Positions 31,514 to 40,092 of a stretch of 64,000 nucleotides of DNA are shown here, piece after piece; within the stretch, counting starts at the first letter, position 1; every line of letters begins with the position of its first letter. Origin of the DNA: Bradyrhizobium niftali (GTDB taxonomy: Bacteria > Pseudomonadota > Alphaproteobacteria > Rhizobiales > Xanthobacteraceae); assembly GCF_004571025.1 (NCBI RefSeq), contig NZ_SPQT01000007.1, forward strand, positions 1 to 64,000. The letters are read 5' to 3'. The notes under the pieces are model-generated. The model made no database searches and had not been told where the DNA came from. It was given only the letters and a program-made list of their open reading frames with translations. The position numbers and the translations under genes are program-made.

Positions 31514-33967
31514 ATGAATCTTCCGCGAGAACCAGATCTTCTGATTGAGAAGGATGCGGACGGGGTTATTCGTGAGCTGCGCCATCTGCAAACGCCGGCG
31601 GTGGCCGACCCTGACGTGTCAGCGAAGCGAGCAGCGTTCGAGTATCTGAGGCTGGCGTCCCACACCGACCCGCCTTTGCTGCCGCTCAGCGACGACGATT
31701 TGGACCACCTTGACCACACGACCGACTCCAACGAACCAGGGCGATCCAGCAAATCAAGATTTCGATGGTCGCAGCCGCGCGAACTGAAGCGCAATGGCGG
31801 GATCGAGACGACGGTCGTTTGGTGTCAGCAAACAATTCCGATCAAGGTCGGGGGTACTGACTTCATCCCCGATGTTCGGGGTGGCAGCATACGTCTCGTC
31901 GCACACTACGGGCGGCAGACCGGCCGATGGCAAATCACCAGTGCCCGATCAACGTTACTTATGCATGCCAATCTGTCGATCAAACCGGGCTTCGTGGAAA
32001 GGGCGTTTCGCCGTTTCGATCCGGAGTGGGCCGACAGCCTTCCCGCGGAACTGATTTCGGACTGGCTCGGCCCTGTTCTGGGCTTTGTGTCGCCGGACGC
32101 AATCGCAGATGGACAGCTCGTTGCGTATCATCGAAGCGGGCCCAGCATCGCGTACGAGGATGGCGGGCTTGGCTTGGCGGCTGCCGCCACCGTTTTCATG
32201 CCGATGGCGAGCGGCGACTCCATTGCGCACCAGGTCCTCTTTGATCCTCTCGAAGCCAGGCTTATCCGCAAGGCCCCGATCGCGTCGGCTTGCGCTGGAT
32301 ATGCCTTCCTCAGTGACCCTGCCAGCAAGACAGGCGGCTTCAAGCTGCGCCCCGACAGCGTCGCCGACTTGCTCGATCACGAGCGCGATCCAGTCGGATT
32401 GCTAGATCTCGATCACGCCGGTGGCGGGCGTCGGAAGCTGTCGGGGCCGCGCGTGAGGGTGCTCACGCCGGCGGCGCTGGGTGCTGACTATGATCCGCCG
32501 GTGCAGCGGCCTCCCTTCGCCTTCACGGCTCGAACCAACGAGTTCGCCGCGGTCAGCGCCTACTGTCATTGCGATTCAATGATGCAACTGGTCCAGGGAT
32601 TCGGGTTTGTTCTGAAGGATTATTTTGGAAAGGTTGCACTACCGTTGACCGTCGAACATCGAGCCAAGATGTTGACGGGCCCGGGAGCCCATGACGGCCG
32701 CGGCATCAATGCCTATGTGACCCCGTTCCGCCCCGACCAAACGGCGACAGAGTGGGACGTCAGGATGTTGTTCGGGCTTGCGGATTTCGCGGACACTTGG
32801 AAGCACCCTCTTGGGCTTGTCGCCGACGTGCGCTTCGTCTGGCATGAGTTCTGCCACGTCCTGATCCTGGCTGCGACTGGCTCGACCGAATTCGACTTCG
32901 CGCACAGCGCCGGTGACGCGCTCGGCGCGATCATGTGTGATCCGGCATCAAAGCTCCCGAAGACGTGGCGAGGCGTGACGTTCCCCTTCATCCAGCTGCC
33001 GTTGCGGCGCCACGACCGTGACGTCAAGAAAGGGTGGGGTTGGAACGGCACTCTGTACGAGAAACCCAATCCGACCTACGGGCCGCGCGATCCCGCCGGC
33101 TACAACTCCGAGCAGATCCTGTCGACCACCCTGTTCCAGCTCTATCTCGCCGCTGGCGGCGATGCGGTTCGCGCCGACGAGGCGCCGGATGTCGACGCCC
33201 GGTCGGCGACTGCATACTACATTGCTTACCTCATCGTACGCGCGATCGCGTCGCTCGGTTCCGTCGCGACGCAGCCGACCCGCGCGGCGAGCCAGTTCGC
33301 CACAGCCTTGATGGACGCTGATGTCGGCACACCTTATCTCGACTACGACGGATCGAGGCGGCTGGGCGGAATGCTTCACAAGGTTGTCCGCTGGGCTTTT
33401 GAGCAACAAGGTCTTTATCAGACGTCTTCGCCCGGCCAGAACACGCCGGGCAGCGCACCGCCGATTGACATCTACGTCGATGACGGCCGTGGCGGGCAAT
33501 ACAAATACTGCAACCACTGGCACGCACTCCCTGCTGTTTTCTGGGTCCGCAACGCCGCGGACGGCCAGTCGGACGATCAGACGCCGCGCCCGGGCTATGT
33601 GAACTATGTCTACGTCAAACTTGGGAATCGCGGCGCCCAGATCGCAACCGCGGCATCGGTGGATGTTTTCACAGCCGTCGGCAACTATGCAGACACTTGG
33701 GATGCCCAATCGGGCCAGTGGTCGCCAGTGAACCGAACCAATACGATGGATGTATCACCCGGTGAACCATCCGCGATCTTTGGGCCGTTTGAGTGGACTC
33801 CACAGGCAGGAAAGAGAAACGCTTTGCTCGTCCGCGCGATGGTCGAAGGCGACCGCAGCAACATCGATGCGGGGTCCACCCTGCCGTGCGCTACCGGTCC
33901 CGTGGTCGTCGCGGACCTTGTCCGCGCCGACAACAATCTCGGTTATCGGGAGTGGACCCTCTCGTAG
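31514..33967 (+). CDS. Large uncharacterised protein with HExxH zinc-metallopeptidase-like motif
   Basis: An 817-residue protein I do not recognise as a named family. Residues 444-448 are HEFCH, an HExxH zinc signature, followed by FAHSAGDALG (462-471), which aligns with the thermolysin EAISDIFG segment but has His464 where thermolysin has the third ligand Glu; D468 keeps the Asp. Residues 100-440 resemble a long pro-region or beta-rich part with few landmarks. The C-terminal 130 residues (from VNYVYVKLGNRG) look like an Ig/CARDB-type beta domain. There is no signal peptide or membrane helix. It is convergent with the haloperoxidase-like gene. A peptidase role is inferred only from the motif. 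Confidence 0.7.
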   Translation: MNLPREPDLLIEKDADGVIRELRHLQTPAVADPDVSAKRAAFEYLRLASHTDPPLLPLSDDDLDHLDHTTDSNEPGRSSKSRFRWSQPRELKRNGGIETTVVWCQQTIPIKVGGTDFIPDVRGGSIRLVAHYGRQTGRWQITSARSTLLMHANLSIKPGFVERAFRRFDPEWADSLPAELISDWLGPVLGFVSPDAIADGQLVAYHRSGPSIAYEDGGLGLAAAATVFMPMASGDSIAHQVLFDPLEARLIRKAPIASACAGYAFLSDPASKTGGFKLRPDSVADLLDHERDPVGLLDLDHAGGGRRKLSGPRVRVLTPAALGADYDPPVQRPPFAFTARTNEFAAVSAYCHCDSMMQLVQGFGFVLKDYFGKVALPLTVEHRAKMLTGPGAHDGRGINAYVTPFRPDQTATEWDVRMLFGLADFADTWKHPLGLVADVRFVWHEFCHVLILAATGSTEFDFAHSAGDALGAIMCDPASKLPKTWRGVTFPFIQLPLRRHDRDVKKGWGWNGTLYEKPNPTYGPRDPAGYNSEQILSTTLFQLYLAAGGDAVRADEAPDVDARSATAYYIAYLIVRAIASLGSVATQPTRAASQFATALMDADVGTPYLDYDGSRRLGGMLHKVVRWAFEQQGLYQTSSPGQNTPGSAPPIDIYVDDGRGGQYKYCNHWHALPAVFWVRNAADGQSDDQTPRPGYVNYVYVKLGNRGAQIATAASVDVFTAVGNYADTWDAQSGQWSPVNRTNTMDVSPGEPSAIFGPFEWTPQAGKRNALLVRAMVEGDRSNIDAGSTLPCATGPVVVADLVRADNNLGYREWTLS

Positions 33968-34031
33968 AGCTTGCGCCGATCTGGACCGGCGTTGCCTCAA
34001 GATAGACGGTCATCACCTCTCGCAATGCCAC

Positions 34032-34976
34032 CTAAACCGGAGCGATGGCAGGGGCTATTGCTACTGGTTGGCCCCACTCTTTCTTGGCCTCTTCGAACAG
34101 CTCTTTGATCTTGGAGCCGGTAGGCAGGGCCATGATCTTTGCCTTGCACTTTTCGGCAATGAACTTTCCTGCCTCGGTGTCGCTTCGATAGTGCACCCCC
34201 GCTCGCTCGCGGTTTAATGCGACTCTTTCAGCAAGCCATTCGAGCTCATACGTGTAGGCAGGCGCTACTTCCTCGAGGAATAGCGACATGAGCCAGCTCT
34301 GCAGAGAATGTCCGCTTGGAAACGAGGCGTGCGCCGGCGGGCCGAATTCCGGCAGCAGGCCTGGACACACGAACGATGGCCGCGGTCGCTTGTAGTGGTA
34401 CTTGTAGAAGGACGCAACGATCTGGCCGATCCGTACCGCAAGATTCATCACCACCAGCGTATGGTGGTGCTCACGATTGTTGACGGCCATTAGACTCACC
34501 CAATAGCCGGGCGCGTTGTCATGCTGCGCCAAGATTTCCACCATGTAGCGCTCGCGATCGGTTTGCATAAGCTGCTGGAGCTGGATGATCTCGCCGCTGA
34601 CAAACTTCTCGAAGTTCGCATAGCTGTTCGGGTCCCAATGGAGCAACTCGGGACGCTGCGCGACAATCTCTGCATCGATCTTGTCCCAATCGGTGCCTCT
34701 TATGAACTCCGTGATGTACAGCAGACAGAGGACGTCGGGATCCCACGGTCCGACCCTGTCTTTCCAGCATTCCTTAGGCAGCAATTGGTCCGGGAAACTC
34801 GGATCGGCATTCGGCCCAAGGTCGTATTGCAGGGTCAGGGGTCGGAAGCCGAGCTCGGGTGGCGTGGCGCCGAAGGCCATGCCCATGCCCATGCCCATCC
34901 CCATACCCATACCCATCCCCATGCCCATGCCCATGCCCATACCCATACCCATACCCATTCCCATGCCCATTCCCAT
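34032..34976 (-). CDS. Vanadium haloperoxidase/PAP2-like protein with (Met-Gly)16 N-terminus
   Basis: A 314-residue protein with a complete PAP2/vanadate site: K192-x6-R199-P200, PSGH (220-223) and R256-x5-H262-x3-D266. This pocket binds phosphate or vanadate, so the protein is an acid phosphatase or a vanadium haloperoxidase. The lack of membrane helices favours the soluble haloperoxidase-like group. Residues 1-32 are sixteen Met-Gly pairs. The start at 34976 has GGAGG 6-7 bases upstream, so the repeat is translated, although many internal ATGs could also serve. No signal peptide. The C-terminus is Lys/Glu-rich, then Ala/Pro-rich. Confidence 0.85.
   Translation of the reverse strand: MGMGMGMGMGMGMGMGMGMGMGMGMGMGMGMGMAFGATPPELGFRPLTLQYDLGPNADPSFPDQLLPKECWKDRVGPWDPDVLCLLYITEFIRGTDWDKIDAEIVAQRPELLHWDPNSYANFEKFVSGEIIQLQQLMQTDRERYMVEILAQHDNAPGYWVSLMAVNNREHHHTLVVMNLAVRIGQIVASFYKYHYKRPRPSFVCPGLLPEFGPPAHASFPSGHSLQSWLMSLFLEEVAPAYTYELEWLAERVALNRERAGVHYRSDTEAGKFIAEKCKAKIMALPTGSKIKELFEEAKKEWGQPVAIAPAIAPV
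34881..34976 (-). repeat. Hexanucleotide tandem repeat (ATGGGN)16
   Basis: Sixteen ATG-GGN units at the very start of the haloperoxidase-like gene. The Met codon is fixed and the Gly third base takes all four values (2 GGA, 6 GGC-type on each side of GGT and GGG runs). Unit gain or loss keeps the reading frame, so copy number can vary without killing the gene. Confidence 0.95.
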
Positions 34977-35057
34977 GTGATCCTCCAGAGCTGCCGCTAC
35001 AGAACCTTTTCGTTGCTGAGAAGCGATCGAGCGCCGTGGCGCAATTCATCACGGACG

Positions 35058-36848
35058 TTAACGAGGCAGCCCGGCTTCAATTAATCGTTCGCCCAAAAGC
35101 GCGAGCCGATCCGGCTGCTTGATCGGGTACCAACTGCAATATTTCTCAACCGAGAACGAGGGATCGATCCTCATATGCGCGGCGCCAACTTCGCGCGCCC
35201 GCTCGAGAGAGCCGGCGGCGACGAGGCTCGCGGCAAGAAGCCGCAGATTAGCGGCAAACTGCGGAGCCGCCGCCATGACCTTCGTGCCCCAGTGCACGGC
35301 ATCGTCGAAGGTCTCATTGGTGTAGTGCGCGTTGGTGAGCGCCGACTGATAGAAATAGGCGTACGGATCGAGCGGCGACAGCGATATGCCGTAAGACGCG
35401 CGCGCCACGGCACGTGGTCCGTCGCCGAGATAGCAGTATGTCGATGCGCTCAGGGACCACGCAATAGCGGAATTGGGCGTTCCTCCAATGGCACGGTCGA
35501 AAGCATCGATGGCACGGTCATACGCGCCGAACAGAAACGAATTGATGTGCCCGAATATCGCGAGCGCCATTGGGTCCGACGGTTCGAACTCGAGCGCGCG
35601 CGACGCAAGCCGAAATGCCTCGCGGGAATCGGCCTTGAAGTCGGTGGAATGACCCTCGCCGATGTGCAGGATGTACCATTTTGCCATCAGGGCATAGGCC
35701 GCCGCATATTGCGGATCATGGTCGAGGGCGCGTTCGAACAGGCTGCGCGCCGCAAGCATGTCGTCATGACCGAGGCGATACAGGCGATACATGCCCTGCA
35801 GGACCAGGTCGTAAGCGTTCATGCTCTGCGGCGCCTTGCGCTCGGCGTGCTGCAGCTCGGAGATATGGATATGCGGCAGGAGCGCGTATGCGATGCTCGT
35901 TGCGATTGTCTCCTGCACGTCGAACAACTGGCTGATCGACGCCTCGTACTGGTTGGTCCACAGCATGGACCGCGTATCGACATCGATCAATTCCACCCGC
36001 ATCCGTAGCAACTCGCCGTGACGCTTGAGCGTTCCCGTGACGAGATATCGCACGCCAAGGCGATGGCAAACGGCACCAGGGTCGACGGTAGGACCGGTGA
36101 ACCCAAGTGTGGACGTGCTGGATACGACGAACAATTCGCGAATACCCGCCAGCGAGGCGACGATATCGTGGACGATTCCCTGCGCGAGATAGGCATCCGC
36201 CGCCTGAAGGCCGAGCATCTGCAGCGGCAATACTGCCACGGACGGCTTGAGCGAATGGGCCACCGAGATTGTCGGAGCCCGTAGGTCGTGATGCGCTATC
36301 TTGAATGCCCGGATGCGCCGCTCGATGTTCTTGAGCGTGAGGAATCCCAGATCGGCGGCTTGGTAGCGCAGATGATCCTTCACCTGATCGTGAATGGCCC
36401 CGGAAATCACGACCCCGCCCGGGCCGGCGAATTCCTGAAGCCGGGCTGCTATATTGACTCCGTCCCCGTAGATGTCGTCACGCTCGGCGATGACGTCACC
36501 GACATTTGCCGACATCCTCAACTGCAGCGGGTTGCTACCGGCTGATGACGATTCGGCCAGATGCATCTGCATGCCGAGTGCGAACCTGATTGCGTCAACC
36601 GGATTCCTGAACTCCAGCAGTAAGCCGTCACCGGTACTTTTGATTACCTCACCGGCATTTGAAGCGACGCGCGGCTCGATAACGTCCGATCGCATCGACA
36701 TCCATCGTTGATGCGTGCCTTCCTCGTCGCTTCCCATCAGCCGGGAATATCCGACGACATCGATGAAAATCGTAGCTGCGGTACGCCTTCTCGGCCGCCC
36801 TTGATCCGAGCCGTTGTCCGGGGACGTGTTGTCGACACTGATCATCAT
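35058..36848 (-). CDS. Class III adenylate/guanylate cyclase with TolB-like and TPR regions
   Basis: A 596-residue soluble protein. The cyclase domain (about 22-190) has the metal aspartates D30 (FIDVVGYS) and D74 (STGDG), and NIAARLQ with the transition-state N132 and R136. Residues about 215-330 resemble the TolB-like domain often found here (SVAVLPLQMLGLQAADAYLAQGI). The C-terminal 250 residues are TPR-like helical repeats (ALDHDPQYAAAYALMAKWY, ALEFEPSDPMALAIFGHINS). The ATG pair at 36848/36845 is preferred to a TTG at 36911. Such multi-domain cyclases are common in Bradyrhizobium; input signal and product are unknown. Confidence 0.87.
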   Translation of the reverse strand: MMISVDNTSPDNGSDQGRPRRRTAATIFIDVVGYSRLMGSDEEGTHQRWMSMRSDVIEPRVASNAGEVIKSTGDGLLLEFRNPVDAIRFALGMQMHLAESSSAGSNPLQLRMSANVGDVIAERDDIYGDGVNIAARLQEFAGPGGVVISGAIHDQVKDHLRYQAADLGFLTLKNIERRIRAFKIAHHDLRAPTISVAHSLKPSVAVLPLQMLGLQAADAYLAQGIVHDIVASLAGIRELFVVSSTSTLGFTGPTVDPGAVCHRLGVRYLVTGTLKRHGELLRMRVELIDVDTRSMLWTNQYEASISQLFDVQETIATSIAYALLPHIHISELQHAERKAPQSMNAYDLVLQGMYRLYRLGHDDMLAARSLFERALDHDPQYAAAYALMAKWYILHIGEGHSTDFKADSREAFRLASRALEFEPSDPMALAIFGHINSFLFGAYDRAIDAFDRAIGGTPNSAIAWSLSASTYCYLGDGPRAVARASYGISLSPLDPYAYFYQSALTNAHYTNETFDDAVHWGTKVMAAAPQFAANLRLLAASLVAAGSLERAREVGAAHMRIDPSFSVEKYCSWYPIKQPDRLALLGERLIEAGLPR

Positions 36849-37158
36849 CACAGGCGCAACAACTCTGGGGCGGCCACAACCATTGTGACGCCGAAAGATT
36901 GTAGCAGACAAGGACAGTCAGGCAAATGCAAGGCCTGCCTGACAGAGTCCCTCGTTGAGCCAGGCCAATCGCCTGCCCCGTCACAGAGAGCGGGCCGAAA
37001 AGCCACTCCCAGCACGACGAAAGAGAACACCCGTTTGCCCCACCGCCAGGGCGGGATCGAAAGGCTTTCGCAACCTTACGTCGCGCCGAAGCCGCCGTCG
37101 GCAGGATTGTCGAGGATGTGGAATTCGTCCTTCTGGCCCAACGATGCCTCCCTCCTGA
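36849..37158. other. Gap at the right side of the 31-37 kb block
   Basis: No full gene is seen. The GCAAGGCCTGCCTGAC stretch near 36927 has a short dyad. A 21-codon frame with an ideal ribosome site (37077-37142, minus) is described separately. No tRNA fragment or integrase remnant was recognised, so an island end cannot be fixed here. Confidence 0.4.
37077..37142 (-). CDS. Possible 21-residue ORF or truncated gene after the RraA-like gene
   Basis: A TTG start is preceded by AGGAGGG with 8-nt spacing, 16 bases after the RraA-like stop. The frame encodes GQKDEFHILDNPADGGFGAT after the initiator and then TAA. I do not recognise it. It could be the start of a third-operon gene cut off by rearrangement, or a real small protein. 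Confidence 0.25.
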
Positions 37159-37797
37159 TCAGGACTTGCCGTATGAGCCCTGATAGCGGCCCTCGCGGAT
37201 CGCCTTCATGGTCTCCTCCTCGCGCGCGACCTGGGCGCGCACCGCCTCCAGCAGCGCAGCCGCGCCGGCGGCGGGAAACGACACCACGCCATCCTCATCG
37301 CCGACGACGATGTCGCCGGGCGAGATCACGCTGCCGCCGACCGACACAGGCACGTTGATCTCGCCGGGGCCGTTCTTGTAAGGCCCGCGGTGGATCACTG
37401 CGCGGGCATAGCAGGGGAAGTCGTCCGCGGCGAAGGCCGCAACGTCGCGGATCGCGCCGTCGATCACGTAGCCTTCGGCTTTGCGCCACTGCGCGATGTT
37501 CTTCATGATCTCGCCGACCAGCGCGCGGGTCTCGTCGCCGCCGCCATCGACCACGATGACGTCGCCGGGACCGACCAGCTCGAGCGCGCGGTGAATGGCG
37601 AGATTGTCGCCGGGACGGGTCCGCACCGTGAAGGCCGTGCCCACCAGCTTGCCGCCGCGATGATAGGGTTTGAGCCCCACCGCGCCCGGCAGCCTGGCGA
37701 GATTGTCCGAGATCACGGACGTAGGCGCACCTCGAAAACCCTCGATGATATCGGCCGGCGGCTGCGGCACGCTGTTGGCTGCGATGGTGATGGTCAT
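37159..37797 (-). CDS. RraA family protein (aldolase/decarboxylase-like)
   Basis: A 212-residue protein of the RraA/HMG-aldolase fold. Family elements are VISDNLARLPGAVGLKPYH near the start, GPGDVIVVDGGGDETRALVGEI and the phosphate/metal site YVIDGAIRDVAAF with R and D. GGSVISPGDIVVGDEDGVV follows. Relatives are 4-hydroxy-4-methyl-2-oxoglutarate or 4-carboxy-4-hydroxy-2-oxoadipate aldolases and oxaloacetate decarboxylases; RraA itself regulates RNase E. The length and lack of RNA-degradation neighbours favour a metabolic aldolase. AAAGGA precedes the ATG. Confidence 0.82.
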   Translation of the reverse strand: MTITIAANSVPQPPADIIEGFRGAPTSVISDNLARLPGAVGLKPYHRGGKLVGTAFTVRTRPGDNLAIHRALELVGPGDVIVVDGGGDETRALVGEIMKNIAQWRKAEGYVIDGAIRDVAAFAADDFPCYARAVIHRGPYKNGPGEINVPVSVGGSVISPGDIVVGDEDGVVSFPAAGAAALLEAVRAQVAREEETMKAIREGRYQGSYGKS

Positions 37798-38079
37798 GTC
37801 AAAGAGTCCTTTCGTGAATTTTCTTGTTCGGCGTGCGCCCGCGCCTTCGCGGCCAGATCCGGAAGCCGCGCCCTTCCTTCATCCACGCCGCGCGCTCGCC
37901 GCGCAACAGCGTACGACGAACTTCTCCGGAATCATCGCGCGGCGGGGCCACCAGCGCGGCACGTCGGACAGCGGCAGCAGCATCAGGCGCTTCCACTTCG
38001 TCTTCTTGGCGGCGCCTCGGGGTGAGGCGCTCGCGGTGCGAAGTGTAACAGCCGGAGCCGGAGCTTCAAGGCAGCGGCG

Positions 38080-39108
38080 TCAGCGCTCCGCGCCGCAGCC
38101 CGGAATATCGAACAGCGCCGCGAGCCCGCATTTCGAGGTCAGCATCTTGTCGCCGTCATGACCGACGCCGGCGACATCCCAGACCCTGTGATTGGGCGTG
38201 CCGTGGTCGCGCTTGGCCATCGCGTCCACGTAAGCGTGGCCGCGGGCGTAACGATAAGGCCCCTGCGCCTCTGCCATGCAGCTCTTGTCCAGCGCGGAAT
38301 GCTTCGGATTGGTGTCGAGCGTGCCGAGCAGGTAGATCACCTCGCGCTCGACATAGCGCTGTTCCAGTGCCGCCGGCGTCGCGTCGGCGAGATAGGGCGG
38401 ACGGTCGCCCATGCCGTATTTCCAGTTGTTGTAGCCCGGACAGGATGCAGCAATTGCGGGCACCGGCCGGTCGGCGCTGAAATAGGCATAGGACGAGGGA
38501 TTGGCGACGACATAGCGGATGTCGATGTGCTGGCGCGACAGCGCCGCCTCGCCCTTGCCGGCGATGGCATAACGCTGCGCGACCTGGCCGCCGCCGGAAT
38601 GGCCGGCGACCACGACCTGCTTCAGGTTCGGGAAGATGCGCCGGTCGGAGAGTTTTGCGAGGATCGCATCGAGTGCCTCGAACGAGGAGACCGGATTGGG
38701 CGCAAGTGCGGCATCGCCGCCCTCCCATCCCTCCAGCGACCAGCGCAACGTGTCCTCCGGCAATTTGTGCGCGTCGATATCGATCTCCGCCAGGAACTGC
38801 GGAACGATCATGAGCGCGCTCTTGCCATCGTCGCCCGCTGCGGCCTGCGCGTTGTTGGCCGATATGTAATATTCGTCGGCGTTGCGCAGGCGTCCATGCA
38901 GCACGATGATGGCGCGCGAGATCGCCGGCAAGGGCATCGACCAGTCGCGGGAGAGGTAGAGCGGCAGCGTTCCCCGGCCGCCGACCGAGAGCCGCGCATC
39001 GCCGATCGCCTTCACCGGCTTGCGGTTGGGCGCATCCTCGTCCGCCGCGAATGCATGGCCGCAAATCAGCACCAGGACGAGTGCGGCAAATCGGGCCAGC
39101 GCGCGCAT
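38080..39108 (-). CDS. Exported alpha/beta hydrolase
   Basis: A 342-residue protein. A signal peptide ends near residue 21 (GHAFA-ADED). The fold starts RAIIVLHGRLRNADEY (65-80). The nucleophile elbow is AGHSGGGQ with S171, the acid is probably in LLGTLDTNP and the histidine in GVGHDGDKM, so a triad is plausible. The enzyme should act in the periplasm or outside the cell, perhaps on polyesters or other esters. A GGGGGAG ribosome site precedes the ATG. No linked transporter or regulator was seen. Confidence 0.8.
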   Translation of the reverse strand: MRALARFAALVLVLICGHAFAADEDAPNRKPVKAIGDARLSVGGRGTLPLYLSRDWSMPLPAISRAIIVLHGRLRNADEYYISANNAQAAAGDDGKSALMIVPQFLAEIDIDAHKLPEDTLRWSLEGWEGGDAALAPNPVSSFEALDAILAKLSDRRIFPNLKQVVVAGHSGGGQVAQRYAIAGKGEAALSRQHIDIRYVVANPSSYAYFSADRPVPAIAASCPGYNNWKYGMGDRPPYLADATPAALEQRYVEREVIYLLGTLDTNPKHSALDKSCMAEAQGPYRYARGHAYVDAMAKRDHGTPNHRVWDVAGVGHDGDKMLTSKCGLAALFDIPGCGAER

Positions 39109-39316
39109 GACGGAGATTCTCCCCCAAATTCAGATCGATAAAACTGTAAGCCCATCCTATGCCGCGCGGCTGTGACTCCCGCGCCACGTCAAGCAAAAAA
39201 TGTCAGCATTGCAGCCATGAAATTCCCGGGTTCCATGGGTGACAAGCCGGCGATAAAGGGGCAAAAATTGGCCCGACTCAGTTCGGGTTGAGTTTTGCAA
39301 GGAATGCACTCGTAGA

Positions 39317-39940
39317 ATGTCGGTCGTGTTTGCATCGCGTCGTGCGGCGCTTCTCGTTGCCGCAGCAGGATTTTTTCTGCTGACGCACACGCATGCCCAG
39401 GCGCAATGGTGGAAGCGCGCGCCCGTCGACTTCGAGGAATGCGCTGATGCGGCCGAGAAGGCCGCAACCAAGGCCGAGAAGACATCCGCACTTGCGGACT
39501 GCAACGCCAAGTTCGCCGGCCGCCGCAAGGCAGGCGGCGGCTACACCTATTACGACTTCCTCCAGGACCGCACCTTCGACATCGCAGGTCCCAACCCGAC
39601 GCCGGAAGAGCAGAAGAAGATCGACGAAGCCTATACCGGCTATCTCGCCAATCAGCGCCGCAGCAACGAAGCGGCCCAAGCCACCGCGCGTCAGCAGCGC
39701 GAGCAGCAGGAAAAACAGGCGCAGCAGTTCCAACAGGTCGCGCTGCGGACCGACGTCGAGCGCGTGCCCGTCCCGGTCGAGCGGCCGAAGGTGCAGCAGA
39801 CCGCGGGCCAGAGGCCGAAGGGCGCGCCCTGCACCAAGGGCTCGTTCTCCTGCGAATGGCCGCGGCTGTCGGAAAGCTTGAACGAACTGAAGAAGCTGTT
39901 CAATCCGACGCCGAGCAAGCCGGCGGCGAAGAAGGGGTGA
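39317..39940 (+). CDS. Exported hypothetical protein with coiled Gln/Glu-rich middle
   Basis: A 207-residue protein. Residues 1-29 form a signal peptide (ASRRAALLVAAAGFFLLTHTHAQA-QWW). The mature part has EECADAAEKAATKAEKTSALADCNAKFAGRRK with two cysteines, a YTYYDFLQDRTFDIAGPNPTP segment, a Gln/Glu/Arg-rich helix at about residues 115-145 and a Lys-rich end with CTKGSFSCEWPRL. It resembles other small Bradyrhizobium exported proteins without known role. The ATG lacks a well-placed Shine-Dalgarno, so the exact start is uncertain. Confidence 0.65.
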   Translation: MSVVFASRRAALLVAAAGFFLLTHTHAQAQWWKRAPVDFEECADAAEKAATKAEKTSALADCNAKFAGRRKAGGGYTYYDFLQDRTFDIAGPNPTPEEQKKIDEAYTGYLANQRRSNEAAQATARQQREQQEKQAQQFQQVALRTDVERVPVPVERPKVQQTAGQRPKGAPCTKGSFSCEWPRLSESLNELKKLFNPTPSKPAAKKG

Positions 39941-40022
39941 GCTGAGGGTTCGTCATCGCGGGTAGTACAGGGCGAACGTCGAATCACGCGATTTGTATTC
40001 CGCCGCGGCCACACACTCCGCC

Positions 40023-40048
40023 GTCGTCCCGGCCTTCGCCGGGACGAC
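40023..40048. repeat. Short perfect palindrome (GTCGTCCCGGC arms)
   Basis: GTCGTCCCGGC and GCCGGGACGAC flank CTTC in a perfect stem-loop. It is the minimal outer part of the 120-150 bp repeat family seen elsewhere in the window, and lies between two convergent genes. Confidence 0.8.
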
Positions 40049-40092
40049 GACTGAGGATGTGGCGCCAACCTGTGCACACGTGACCCCGCGCG

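Noticed and set aside
31072..31794. 240-codon minus-strand frame near the tRNA remnant, considered as an integrase fragment
   Set aside because: No tyrosine- or serine-recombinase motif is present and it overlaps the start of the 817-residue gene in antisense.
34881..34976. Short tandem repeats resembling a CRISPR array
   Set aside because: The unit is six bases with no spacers and is in frame with the haloperoxidase-like gene. It is a coding microsatellite.
37799..37996. 65-codon minus-strand frame between the RraA-like and exported hydrolase genes
   Set aside because: It starts with GTG, has no ribosome site and is Arg-rich without any domain. The 37798-38079 gap is left without a gene.
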